Shown in pieces: positions 17,959-25,082 of a DNA stretch of 64,000 nucleotides. The stretch comes from an uncultured Clostridia bacterium (lineage in GTDB: Bacteria; Bacillota; Clostridia; Christensenellales; UBA1242): contig CALWEJ010000006.1 of the NCBI GenBank assembly GCA_944377165.1, positions 26,534 to 90,533 on the forward strand, in the 5' to 3' direction. The translations under genes and the position numbers were made by a program. Numbering within the stretch: position 1 is the stretch's first letter; every line of letters starts with the position of its first letter. A model generated the notes under the pieces. It worked only from the letters and a program-made list of their open reading frames with translations. It searched no databases and had not been told where the DNA came from.

Positions 17959-18720
17959 TTATTTCTTAAATGTTGGTTTTACTACGACGTGACGTTTCTC
18001 GCCTTCACCTGTTGATTCGGTAGTGACGTCGTCGCGGTCTTGTAGTGTTATATGAACAATACGTCTATCGTACGCACTCATTGGGTCTAAGTGAATATTA
18101 CGTTCGATTTTAATTGCTTGCTCAGCAACTTTGTTGGCAAGGTCGATTATAGATTGATTGCGGTTTTGTTTATAGCCGTCGATATCAATATACATACGAA
18201 TAGGACCTTCTCCGCGCGTCTTGATACCGCTTAAAATCAATTGTATAGCTTGCAAATTTTCGCCGTGATAGCCGATTAATTTTCCTACATTGTCACCTTT
18301 TATTGAGAACAACAACTCGTTGTCGCGTGCTTCACAGCTAACCGTCGCGCTAGAGTCAACCAACTTTGCTAGTCCAAGTAAGAATTCGCTACCGCGCGCT
18401 TGCAGTCTAGTTGAATCGACTATTCGCTTAGGCTTTTGCTGAACTTGTTTTTCTTCGTTAAGTTTTTCTTCGTTTTCTTCACTTTCTGTAAGCTCAACGT
18501 TTTCTTTATTCTCTGTTTCTTGAACTTCTTTCTCATTATCTAAGGTAGAAGAATTATCTTCTTCTTTTGTTTCTCCCCAAGTTAAAATGACTTTTGCTTT
18601 CTTAAAAAGTCCACCATTGTCAACAACTTGGACATCAACATCTTCGCGTTTTAAACCACATTCCAAAAGTCCGTTTTGAATAGCAATTTCGACATTTTTC
18701 CCTGTTGCTTCTAATTTCAT
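17959..18720 (-). CDS. jag: RNA-binding protein Jag/KhpB (SpoIIIJ-associated)
   Basis: 253 residues. Jag-N domain (1-50, ending AKVILTWG), a Glu-rich linker (about 52-95) and then a KH domain with GKLIGYHGENLQAIQ (the GxxG loop) and an R3H domain ending SAYDRRIVHITLQDRDDV...GEGEKRHVVVKP. It binds RNA, and with KhpA affects cell wall synthesis in several Firmicutes. GGAGGAAGGT precedes ATG. It is the last gene of the rpmH operon, in the classical position after yidC. Confidence 0.94.
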   Translation of the reverse strand: MKLEATGKNVEIAIQNGLLECGLKREDVDVQVVDNGGLFKKAKVILTWGETKEEDNSSTLDNEKEVQETENKENVELTESEENEEKLNEEKQVQQKPKRIVDSTRLQARGSEFLLGLAKLVDSSATVSCEARDNELLFSIKGDNVGKLIGYHGENLQAIQLILSGIKTRGEGPIRMYIDIDGYKQNRNQSIIDLANKVAEQAIKIERNIHLDPMSAYDRRIVHITLQDRDDVTTESTGEGEKRHVVVKPTFKK

Positions 18721-18735
18721 ACCTTCCTCCTAATG

Positions 18736-19770
18736 TTATTTTTTGTAATTTCTACTATACTCGACAACCTGAATATCGCGTGATTTTTTCAATATTTCGC
18801 TGTCCGATAAATTCTTAGTTCGATTACGCATAATAAGTGAAAGAATAGTCGAAATAATAGCGGACATTATCGAGTTAGTAATGATATAAAGTGTGAACAC
18901 AACGTTAGAAGTAGCAGCAAATATAATCATAGACAGAGGAATAACCCCCATCATAATTTTATTTGTTATATTTAACTTTTGACCCTTAGGTTGCATAATC
19001 TTAGCTGTAAGGAATTGAGTTAAAAACGATACTAATGCTGCGAATATAATAAGAATATAATATCCGTTTTGGTCTTTGTTATCTCCGATGATTGTAGAAG
19101 TGATGATATCATAACGCGCCTTAGCGCTCTCTCTATCTTCGCCCTCTAATTTCATATAATTAGCATAATCATCGAATGAAACAAATTGACTTGTTGTAGT
19201 ATCTGACTTCCAAACGTTTTTAATCCATAGCCAACTATTTTTTTCTTTCAATTCTTCATACTTATCGACAACGACGTTTAAGACATATTCATTTTGCTCT
19301 TGCTCAGTTAGGGTTGTATCGACTTCCGCTTGTGCGGTCTCGTAAGCGACGTCTAACTCTTGATAAGAAGCATAAAGATTCTTTTCTCCATAATCACGAA
19401 TACTACTAAACAAAGTGAAGAACACAACTAGTGTGATTCCGAGTGTGATTAACATAGTTAAACACATACCGCCCACATTTACTTTGTATTTTTTATATAT
19501 TTTGTTAGTTTCTTGATTAAGTTTTTCTTTATCGTTAGCATACTTTTGATTAATTGCATTTAGTTCAGGTTGCATTGCAGACATAATGCGTTGCTGTTTA
19601 CCTGAAGCAATACGTTGAAAAATATCTACCGGACTTAATACTAATTTCAAGCAAATAGTAAAAACTATTATCGTCCAACCATAGTTCACGATACCTTTTG
19701 CAAATCCATTAATAATAGTTGTCCAGAGGTTGCCACTAAGTAGCATACTTGCACAATTTAACATTTCCAT
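18736..19770 (-). CDS. yidC: Membrane protein insertase YidC/OxaA
   Basis: 344 residues. Five hydrophobic segments in the YidC/Oxa1 order; the conserved region begins at FAKGIVNYGWTIIVFTICLKL with the functionally important basic residue in the groove helix region (KLVLSPVDIFQRIASGKQQRIM), followed by the hairpin helices with MQPELNAINQKYAND. A large internal loop (about 125-210) is longer than usual. It inserts membrane proteins with or without SecYEG; the sporulating paralogue role (SpoIIIJ) is possible. The start overlaps the yidD gene by 13 nt, so translation is coupled. Confidence 0.95.
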   Translation of the reverse strand: MEMLNCASMLLSGNLWTTIINGFAKGIVNYGWTIIVFTICLKLVLSPVDIFQRIASGKQQRIMSAMQPELNAINQKYANDKEKLNQETNKIYKKYKVNVGGMCLTMLITLGITLVVFFTLFSSIRDYGEKNLYASYQELDVAYETAQAEVDTTLTEQEQNEYVLNVVVDKYEELKEKNSWLWIKNVWKSDTTTSQFVSFDDYANYMKLEGEDRESAKARYDIITSTIIGDNKDQNGYYILIIFAALVSFLTQFLTAKIMQPKGQKLNITNKIMMGVIPLSMIIFAATSNVVFTLYIITNSIMSAIISTILSLIMRNRTKNLSDSEILKKSRDIQVVEYSRNYKK

Positions 19771-20039
19771 TTATAATTTCCTAATAAATTTAATTTAGGC
19801 ATATCAATGCCTGATTTGTGATTCGGTCTGCAACGGACAATGCGCTTTAAGGCTAAAACTCCGCCGTAAATTGCACCGAATTCACGTATAGAATCCCACG
19901 CGTACTTGCTACACGTAGGAATAAAGTTGCAACTTCGCCCACCTTTTACGTGTGTAAGCAGTTTGCGGTATATTCCGATTAATGCTAGACAAACGAGTGT
20001 AAGTGGATAAGTAATAATGTAATAAAATTTAAACATCAT
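19758..20039 (-). CDS. yidD: Membrane protein insertion efficiency factor YidD
   Basis: 93 residues. An N-terminal amphipathic hydrophobic helix, then the family core GGRSCNFIPTCSKYAWDSI and LKRIVRCRPNH with the conserved Cys residues. It assists YidC. It overlaps yidC by 13 nt and rnpA by 11 nt, so all three are coupled. Confidence 0.95.
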   Translation of the reverse strand: MMFKFYYIITYPLTLVCLALIGIYRKLLTHVKGGRSCNFIPTCSKYAWDSIREFGAIYGGVLALKRIVRCRPNHKSGIDMPKLNLLGNYKWKC

Positions 20040-20376
20040 TTTCTCTATTTAGTTTATACTTTTTAAGTAGTCTAAGTAATTGTTTCTCTATATCTAAACT
20101 AGTCTTGTCCTTAGCGCTCTCTTTGGCAGTTATAACATAGTTTTTTACTGCAAATTTATCTATGTTTAACCTACAAGCCTCACTAATAATTCGCTTTACA
20201 CGGCTACGAATAACCGAATTGCCTACCTGCTTTGAAACTGAAATGCCTATTTGCGGATACGGTTTAAAAGCGCGTACATAGTGCACGAAAAAATCATCGG
20301 CGTGCGCAATTTGACCTTTTTTATAGATATAATTAAACTCTTTACGTTTTTTAAGACGATTTAATCTCTGCAACAT
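20029..20376 (-). CDS. rnpA: Ribonuclease P protein component
   Basis: 115 residues, usual length. Basic protein with the signature RLKKRKEFNYIYKKG at the N-terminus and the RNR-type motif GISVSKQVGNSVIRSRVKRIISEACR (about 58-83). It binds the RNase P RNA for 5' processing of tRNA precursors. One base separates it from the rpmH stop codon. Confidence 0.96.
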   Translation of the reverse strand: MLQRLNRLKKRKEFNYIYKKGQIAHADDFFVHYVRAFKPYPQIGISVSKQVGNSVIRSRVKRIISEACRLNIDKFAVKNYVITAKESAKDKTSLDIEKQLLRLLKKYKLNRENDV

Positions 20377-20377
20377 A

Positions 20378-20512
20378 TTATTTAGTTAATTCTTTTTTAC
20401 CTTTGTTTCTACGACGCTTTAAAACTTTACGTCCAGAAATAGTTTTCATTCTAGCTCTGAAACCGTGAACTTTACTGCGTTGTCTTTTCTTTGGTTGATA
20501 AGTTTGTTTCAT
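20378..20512 (-). CDS. rpmH: 50S ribosomal protein L34
   Basis: 44 residues starting [18 protein letters not shown] at 20512, the universal L34 start, with AAAGGAG upstream. The longer in-frame reading upstream is the 5' UTR. First gene of the operon, with rnpA directly downstream. Confidence 0.98.
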   Translation of the reverse strand: MKQTYQPKKRQRSKVHGFRARMKTISGRKVLKRRRNKGKKELTK

Positions 20513-20637
20513 ACCTTTTCTCCTTTTATTGTTATTACATAGGTTGCTTAAAGGATTATTGCAAAAATGCAATTAGGGAGTGCAATAAGGCATTATTTTT
20601 TTGTAAAAAAAATAGCCCAATTCCTTATGTTAAATTC

Positions 20638-20666
20638 ATTTTAACAAGAATTAGGCATATTGTCAA
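20638..20666 (-). promoter_or_regulatory. rpmH operon promoter
   Basis: TTGACA, 17 nt, TAAAAT with an extended TG on the minus strand. The 5' UTR is about 118 nt and includes a hairpin between 20585 and 20630 (ATAAGG with CCTTAT, T-run with A-run), which could act in leader control. Confidence 0.8.
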
Positions 20667-20718
20667 GTTTATATTCAATTTTTTATTTAGATTTTATTTA
20701 CAAATTTCTACAATTAAT

Positions 20719-21303
20719 TTAGTTATGCATTTTTTGATTATTAACTATATTATCTTGTATATTTGTTTGAAGATATGACATAAGTCCATTTTTTATTTCA
20801 TCAATGTGCGTTTGTAAATATTTCTTTGGTCGAATTGTTTTTAGTGCTTTCGGAGACTTTTCAATCAATTCAAAACTATGTTTATAGTAAGGGTCTAACT
20901 CAAAATTCATTAAAATATTTTGCTTATAAAGCGAGAGAACTATCATTAATCTATCATCAACTAATTTATCATAAATTCTATTATACGTGTTTGTACTTAG
21001 TTTAAGTCCTTCAACCGCCTTTCCTTGCTCTTTAACTCCATTTTGAAGACCTAAAAGTGTGAAGAATTGTTTTAAATCGGAATAACTAATAGTCCTAATT
21101 AATCTTATATCTTGTTCATCGTCAATATTGTGTTTCTCGTAAATTAGAATAGTGATTTTATTCCCATCAATTGAATTTAATCGTGGTCTAATTTCGAATT
21201 TAACTAGCGAATCACTATCTATCAATTCATTTAATGTTGGGTCGTCAAAATTCTGTTTAAGCAAGTTAAAATACGCTCTTTTGACTAAATTTTCTTTTGT
21301 CAT
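20719..21303 (-). CDS. Hypothetical protein behind a leader-peptide attenuator
   Basis: 194 residues, strong GGAGGG ribosome binding site. I do not recognise it. The protein is soluble, mixed alpha/beta, with ITILIYEK and IRLIRTISYSDLKQFFTLLG in the middle and a basic helical C-terminus (SPKALKTIRPKKYLQ). No cysteine pairs or membrane segments. What is notable is its control region: a consensus promoter, a 24-codon leader peptide with its own strong ribosome binding site, and a terminator hairpin containing the leader stop codon, all within 160 bp upstream. This arrangement suggests expression induced when a ribosome stalls on the leader. Confidence 0.6.
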   Translation of the reverse strand: MTKENLVKRAYFNLLKQNFDDPTLNELIDSDSLVKFEIRPRLNSIDGNKITILIYEKHNIDDEQDIRLIRTISYSDLKQFFTLLGLQNGVKEQGKAVEGLKLSTNTYNRIYDKLVDDRLMIVLSLYKQNILMNFELDPYYKHSFELIEKSPKALKTIRPKKYLQTHIDEIKNGLMSYLQTNIQDNIVNNQKMHN

Positions 21304-21329
21304 ATTCCCTCCTTAGCATATAAAAAAAT

Positions 21330-21358
21330 AAAAACTCAGCTAATTAAACTGAGTTTTT
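21330..21358 (-). terminator. Attenuator hairpin between leader peptide and gene
   Basis: AAAAACTCAG / CTGAGTTTTT perfect 10-bp stem with a 9-nt loop. The leader-peptide stop codon (21340-21342) lies in its loop-proximal arm, so a stalled ribosome could prevent it folding. Confidence 0.7.
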
Positions 21359-21414
21359 AAAAATAAATAAAAGAAAGGATAATTTTTTTGAATTGTTGCA
21401 AAATTTCCTTTCAT
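21340..21414 (-). CDS. Putative 24-residue leader peptide
   Basis: Begins MKGNFATIQKN and ends FLKTQFN, with a Tyr/Phe-rich centre (YPFFYLF). AAGGAG sits 6 nt before the ATG. The transcript from the promoter at 21433-21461 would have only about a dozen nucleotides before the start. Within the coding sequence GAAAGGA (start) can pair with TCCTTTC (codons 13-15), giving an alternative hairpin. The stop codon is inside the downstream terminator. It looks regulatory rather than a functional protein. Confidence 0.6.
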   Translation of the reverse strand: MKGNFATIQKNYPFFYLFLKTQFN

Positions 21415-21432
21415 ATCGTACTCCTTATTTTG

Positions 21433-21461
21433 ATTTTACCATAACCTAAAATTACTGTCAA
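21433..21461 (-). promoter_or_regulatory. Promoter of the leader peptide unit
   Basis: TTGACA, exactly 17 nt, TAAAAT on the minus strand, followed at once by the AAGGAG of the leader peptide. Strong near-consensus promoter. Confidence 0.85.
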
Positions 21462-21501
21462 GAGTTTTTAACAATAAAGTAGATGAAAATACACCTATTT
21501 A

Positions 21502-22056
21502 CTAAATACTTGAGTTAAGTTCTAAATGTTTATCTACACCTAGCATTTTGTATATATCATTAATAATTTCAATATGTACATCTCTTAGTTCTCTATTTGC
21601 TGATACATAGTCTAAGATTTCAATAGTCTCGGCAACTAGTTTCTTCCTTTTTCCGATTGGAAAATTGTACATATCGGTTAAGTTTGCCATTCTGTCGCAA
21701 AGTTTTACAAGTAGCGCATAAGTTGACATAATTGCCATACGCGTCTTTAGATAATTCGCCTTGCCCATAAAGTGCGACAAAGAGTCTGCCGTAGTTAACT
21801 CTATAACTATACTTGCGACCATCTCTCCGAAATTGTCACATAATTCGCGATATGAAGTATATGTGTCTTCAAGTGTGTCGTGTAATAGTGCTGCAGCTAC
21901 AAGCTCATCTATGTTTTTTGAATACGGCTTATACTGTTTTACTAACTTAGCAACCAAAATAGGATGAACAATATACGGAGTCATTCCGTCCGCGCGAAAT
22001 TGTCCTGCGTGTTTTTTTGTTGCGAATTCTAGCACATTATCATAGTCTAAATTCAT
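21502..22056 (-). CDS. HD-domain (p)ppGpp-hydrolase-like protein
   Basis: 184 residues. The sequence follows the RelA/SpoT/MESH1 hydrolase pattern: ATKKHAGQFRADGMTPYIVHPI (about 12-33), AAALLHDTLEDT with the HD doublet followed by ED, and LLVKLCDRMANLTD. There is no synthetase, TGS or ACT domain, so it would be a small stand-alone hydrolase, perhaps a MESH1-type alarmone hydrolase. It lies 3 nt after a FakA-C-like gene on the same strand. Confidence 0.8.
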   Translation of the reverse strand: MNLDYDNVLEFATKKHAGQFRADGMTPYIVHPILVAKLVKQYKPYSKNIDELVAAALLHDTLEDTYTSYRELCDNFGEMVASIVIELTTADSLSHFMGKANYLKTRMAIMSTYALLVKLCDRMANLTDMYNFPIGKRKKLVAETIEILDYVSANRELRDVHIEIINDIYKMLGVDKHLELNSSI

Positions 22057-22059
22057 AGG

Positions 22060-22311
22060 CTAACCTTTAAGTCCGCGTGATTGCCTGTCCATATCTTCAA
22101 CCACTATATCGCAAATTTCGCCTAGACTAGCGCAATATTTAAGTACGTCCCACGGTTCGTTAGTATGGAAATGGATTTTAATAAGTTCACTGTCGCCAAC
22201 AGCAATTAAGCAGTCCCCTTTAAAATTCTTTAAAAAGTAATCTCTAATCTTGTCCTCATCTAGACCTTTACCTTCAATAAGTAGTTGTGTATCATAACGA
22301 AATTCAATCAT
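22060..22311 (-). CDS. Stand-alone FakA/DAK C-terminal-like domain protein
   Basis: 83 residues. MIEFRYDTQLLIEGKGLDE, IKIHFHTNEPWDVLKYCASLG and IVVEDMDRQSRG match the C-terminal region of the fatty-acid kinase / dihydroxyacetone-kinase-like family (FakA, YloV), where the HxHT segment is characteristic. Here it exists as a single small protein without the DhaL kinase domain. GGAGAAAATT before ATG. It precedes the HD gene by 3 nt, so the two are cotranscribed. Function unknown. Confidence 0.7.
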   Translation of the reverse strand: MIEFRYDTQLLIEGKGLDEDKIRDYFLKNFKGDCLIAVGDSELIKIHFHTNEPWDVLKYCASLGEICDIVVEDMDRQSRGLKG

Positions 22312-22382
22312 AATTTTCTCCCTTTGTGCTATATTATGCCAGAAAAATTTTAAAATGTAAAGTTTTTAAAGCTAAATTGTAT

Positions 22383-23213
22383 TTAAAGACCTAATCTGTT
22401 TATTCCAAAAGTTATATCTTCTTCGTTTACTTCAGGTAATTCAAAGTTATCTACTCCATATCTTTGTATATTTCTTGCTAAAGTATCAATGTCAATAGGT
22501 TTAGGCACTATTTTATTATCGTCTTCACCTGTTGAATAATATCCATTTTTTATATTAACATCAACTATTCCTAGTGTCCTTGATTTTTTCTTAACAAATT
22601 TTCGAGTTGTTGGATTATAAAATCCTTTATCGTCTTTTATATCAAAGATAAAGTCTTTGCCATTTCCTGTAAGAAGGGTACAATTATCCACTGTAGATTC
22701 AGCCATAATATAACAATCATTAGTAGGTACATAGGTTTGTAAATGTTCTAAATATTCAACTTTCATAGGCGGATTGCACGCCATTAATTCGCCTTTATAT
22801 CTCACAGTTTGCGGAGAAGTATAATCATTTACCAAGTCTGAAACTTTTTTATAGAATTTTTCTTTTTCACTTTCGGTCATTATCTTGTGCATAAAGCAGT
22901 TATCTCTTATAAAATCACAACAGTTTTTAGAATGTTTGTTTTCATTATAAACGGCTTCAGTCACATACATTCTTATTTTGTCCTTTTTAAACAAAAGATA
23001 TAAATAACACATACCTCTTGTGTGCAAACGCAAAAGTGGGTCATTGCAATTCTTAAGGTCCAAAAATTTTGTGAAATTAAAATTATCAGGCAATTCTTTA
23101 TAAGTAAATTCTATTCCATTATTTTTTACATAACTTTTTAGCATAACGTCTAAATACAAAAATGCACGTAAAATATTAGAGTCTATTGAAATATATTTTT
23201 TATTATTTGCCAT
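22383..23213 (-). CDS. PIN-domain-like protein (possible toxin or RNase)
   Basis: 276 residues. The order of acidic residues fits a PIN nuclease: D11 in YISIDSNILRAFL, E86/E91 in the middle, D166 in NDCYIMAESTV and D187 in LLTGNGKDF, the last two matching the usual PIN C-terminal signature. A C-terminal extension of about 85 residues follows. GGAGG 5 nt before ATG. The start overlaps the 3' end of a 65-residue gene by 11 nt, the usual layout of a VapBC-like pair. That it is a toxin is inference. Confidence 0.65.
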   Translation of the reverse strand: MANNKKYISIDSNILRAFLYLDVMLKSYVKNNGIEFTYKELPDNFNFTKFLDLKNCNDPLLRLHTRGMCYLYLLFKKDKIRMYVTEAVYNENKHSKNCCDFIRDNCFMHKIMTESEKEKFYKKVSDLVNDYTSPQTVRYKGELMACNPPMKVEYLEHLQTYVPTNDCYIMAESTVDNCTLLTGNGKDFIFDIKDDKGFYNPTTRKFVKKKSRTLGIVDVNIKNGYYSTGEDDNKIVPKPIDIDTLARNIQRYGVDNFELPEVNEEDITFGINRLGL

Positions 23214-23400
23214 TTTTGCCTCCGCGCGTTTTGCATTTGTTTTTAATGATAAAATTTTGATAGTCTTCTATTAGTTCTTTTCTATCTTTCTTTATTAATT
23301 CTTCTTTAACTGCTTTATCGTTTTCTTTAAATTCTTCCACTAATTCACTGTATATTTTGTCCATATCTTCTTTTGACATCTTAACCAATTTCTTTTCCAT
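23203..23400 (-). CDS. Small charged protein overlapping the PIN gene (possible antitoxin)
   Basis: 65 residues, AGGAGGG ribosome binding site. Predicted all-helical and very rich in Lys and Glu (MEKKLVKMSKEDMDKIYSEL, then a coiled-coil-like stretch), with a basic Gly-rich tail (TRGGKNGK). No ribbon-helix-helix or AbrB signature that I can see. Its 3' end overlaps the PIN gene start by 11 nt, so the proteins are translationally coupled. Antitoxin is a positional inference. Confidence 0.55.
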   Translation of the reverse strand: MEKKLVKMSKEDMDKIYSELVEEFKENDKAVKEELIKKDRKELIEDYQNFIIKNKCKTRGGKNGK

Positions 23401-23481
23401 TTTCCCTCCTATTTTTCTTTTACATCTATATATTTTAATAAATTAGAATGTTTGATTCAATATTTAATTTTAATTATTTAG

Positions 23482-24075
23482 TTATATTTGTTGCTCGACA
23501 TAATCATTCGCTATCTCTAAAAATTTTGCTTGTTTTTCACTATTAGTTATTATTCTAACTTTTCCGTAATCATAAGCTTTTAAATTATTTATAATACCTT
23601 TTATAATTTCTTCATCTTGAACAGCTAAGTAAATTGACAATTCAATATTATGTTTTTTTAATATCTCGCTAAGTACTTCTACTGCTCTAAATTCGGTATA
23701 TACTTTTGCCCCTGAGTAATTAACATTCTCAAAAGTATGTATTCCTGCTTTGATTAAGTCAAAAGTGACTTCTTTATGATTTTCGTCGAATTTCTTTATC
23801 TTAACCTTATCCAAAATCTTCTTAATGATTTTAGAAGCTAAATATGTATCTATCATATTTTGTCTTACATCTTGCGTCTTTGAGTGTTTTATAGTTCGAG
23901 ATATTCTATCTACATTTTTTTGAGTAATTAAAAGGTCACAATATACCGTCTTACTATCCGTATTAGCTATTAAATCATTTGATTTTACCTTCTCTAAATC
24001 TTCTCTACTTGTTATAGAAATAAAATCAATAACATTGTTCCCCAGCAACAACACTTTCTTATTATTCTTTTCCAT
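23482..24075 (-). CDS. Hypothetical protein, paralogue of the 26906-27574 gene
   Basis: 197 residues, predicted alternating alpha/beta. It shares ordered similarity with the protein at 26906-27574: VLLLGNN/VLIVNAD near the N-terminus, TVYCDLL/TIYCVLE, SKIIKKILDKVKIKKFD/AKILKEIYKKLKITEF, an IELSIYLAVQD/VEINFLITTD strand, and VRIITNSEK/VRIISSLDS. No known domain recognised. The final Rossmann-like strands and the T/N-rich loops recall a PIN-like or toprim-like fold, but I would not name one. A leaderless promoter ends 6 nt before the ATG, with no Shine-Dalgarno. Confidence 0.6.
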   Translation of the reverse strand: MEKNNKKVLLLGNNVIDFISITSREDLEKVKSNDLIANTDSKTVYCDLLITQKNVDRISRTIKHSKTQDVRQNMIDTYLASKIIKKILDKVKIKKFDENHKEVTFDLIKAGIHTFENVNYSGAKVYTEFRAVEVLSEILKKHNIELSIYLAVQDEEIIKGIINNLKAYDYGKVRIITNSEKQAKFLEIANDYVEQQI

Positions 24076-24081
24076 AATCTT

Positions 24082-24110
24082 ATTTTAACACTAAACAACA
24101 TTTTTTGCAA
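24082..24110 (-). promoter_or_regulatory. Leaderless promoter of the 23482-24075 gene
   Basis: TTGCAA, 17 nt, TAAAAT (extended TG), then AAGATT and ATG: 6 nt between -10 and start codon. Confidence 0.75.
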
Positions 24111-24128
24111 TAGCAAAATATTAATTCC

Positions 24129-24157
24129 TTGACAATATTAATCAATAACTTTAAAAT
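24129..24157 (+). promoter_or_regulatory. Orphan plus-strand promoter upstream of the tRNA-Leu fragment
   Basis: TTGACA, 17 nt, TAAAAT. No coding sequence follows for nearly 1 kb; the next elements are a hairpin, the tRNA-Leu 5' half and then the intact tRNA-Leu. Confidence 0.65.
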
Positions 24158-24163
24158 TATTTT

Positions 24164-24405
24164 TGTTATATCTTTTAATGGATTAAAAATTCATTTAGAT
24201 AAAAAGTGGGAATCTTGTCACAATTTTATTCTTTTAGCACTTTACTAATCGCAAAGATTGCTTTTACGAATAATTGTTCCTCTCCCTACAATATGATGCC
24301 ATATTGCAGGGTTAAAAGTTGCGACGTGCGGGTATGGCGAAACGGCAAACGCGCGCGTCATAATGCGTCTTTATGTCAATTTGCTTAACGCAAATTTGAC
24401 CTTTT
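24164..24405 (+). ncRNA. Candidate non-coding RNA containing a tRNA-Leu 5' half
   Basis: Begins downstream of a consensus promoter. It holds a stable hairpin at 24284-24311 (CCCTACAATATG pairing with CATATTGCAGGG, one mismatch), the duplicated tRNA-Leu 5' half (24318-24354), and a hairpin at 24375-24400 followed by CTTTT that could terminate it. No supported open frame. It could equally be only the debris of a tRNA duplication. Confidence 0.35.
24318..24354 (+). repeat. Direct repeat: truncated copy of the tRNA-Leu 5' half
   Basis: A 36-37 bp stretch here matches 24601-24637 with a single mismatch and includes the first 27 nt of tRNA-Leu (GCGGGTATGGCGAAACGG...) plus about 10 bp upstream of it. 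After that the copy diverges and lacks an anticodon arm. Such partial tRNA copies arise from duplication or from integration and excision of mobile elements. Confidence 0.85.
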
Positions 24406-24610
24406 AGGCGATTATTCCTTCACCCTACTTCGACTTCGTCTTGCAGGGAACCCATTAGTGAATCTAGCGCTTACTTTACTTTGTTTTATCTTAATATATA
24501 AAATCTATCTCACGAAAACTTGTTTGAGTGAGAATAAGGAGCAACCGATTACAAGGCATTAATTTACAAATATACCTTTGTAAATTATGCTATAAAGCGA
24601 GTTGCAACGT
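24406..24610. other. Spacer between the tRNA-Leu fragment and tRNA-Leu
   Basis: Contains a second CCCTAC...GCAGGG structure (24423-24447) resembling the ends of the hairpin at 24284, a candidate tRNA promoter (TTTACT, 18 nt, TAAAAT, 24475-24504) and a strong hairpin (TAATTTACAAA with TTTGTAAATTA, 24560-24587) just before the tRNA. Confidence 0.5.
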
Positions 24611-24696
24611 GCGGGTATGGCGAAACGGCAAACGCGCTAGATTCAGGTTCTAGTGAGAGTACTCTCGTGCAGGTTCAAATCCTGTTATCCGCACCA
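24611..24696 (+). tRNA. tRNA-Leu (CAG)
   Basis: 86 nt with encoded CCA. Acceptor stem GCGGGTA pairs with TATCCGC. D-arm with GG, anticodon arm CTAGA-TTCAGGT-TCTAG with anticodon CAG, a long class II variable arm (GAGAGTACTCTC) and T-arm GCAGG-TTCAAAT-CCTGT. Confidence 0.97.
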
Positions 24697-24875
24697 ACAT
24701 ATTATTTTAATTGATATATTCATTTTAATATTATGTAAATTTCATTGTTCGAGTTTACACACATAATTAAAACATCTTCCATTAGTTTATATCTAAAAAA
24801 TTTGTAAATATTCTAAATTTATTGAACATTTTCTATAAACTATAATTAAATAAAAAAATAATACTACTTTTATTA

Positions 24876-24904
24876 TTTACAAATAAAAATTTTTATGCTA
24901 TTAT
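24876..24904 (+). promoter_or_regulatory. tRNA-Ser promoter
   Basis: TTTACA, 17 nt, TATTAT with extended TG, 36 nt before the tRNA. Confidence 0.65.
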
Positions 24905-24939
24905 ATCTTGGTTGATTACAGTTAACAATCTAATAATAT

Positions 24940-25027
24940 GGAGAGTTGTCAGAGAGGTCGATTGTGCCGCTCTCGAAAAGCGGTAAGGTGAAAGCCTTCG
25001 GCGGTTCGAATCCGCCACTCTCCGCCA
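24940..25027 (+). tRNA. tRNA-Ser (CGA)
   Basis: 88 nt with encoded CCA. Acceptor GGAGAGT pairs with ACTCTCC, anticodon arm CCGCT-CTCGAAA-AGCGG with anticodon CGA, long variable arm (AAGGTGAAAGCCTT) and T-arm GGCGG-TTCGAAT-CCGCC. Confidence 0.97.
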
Positions 25028-25082
25028 TTGATTTTTAAAGTAGCAAATGTCTTTTAGTACATTTTCGTAATGGGAGAAAAAT

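Noticed and set aside
24206..24388. Plus-strand open frame of about 60 codons before tRNA-Leu
   Set aside because: No ribosome binding site, and it runs across the duplicated tRNA-Leu 5' half and hairpins, so it is structural RNA sequence read as protein.
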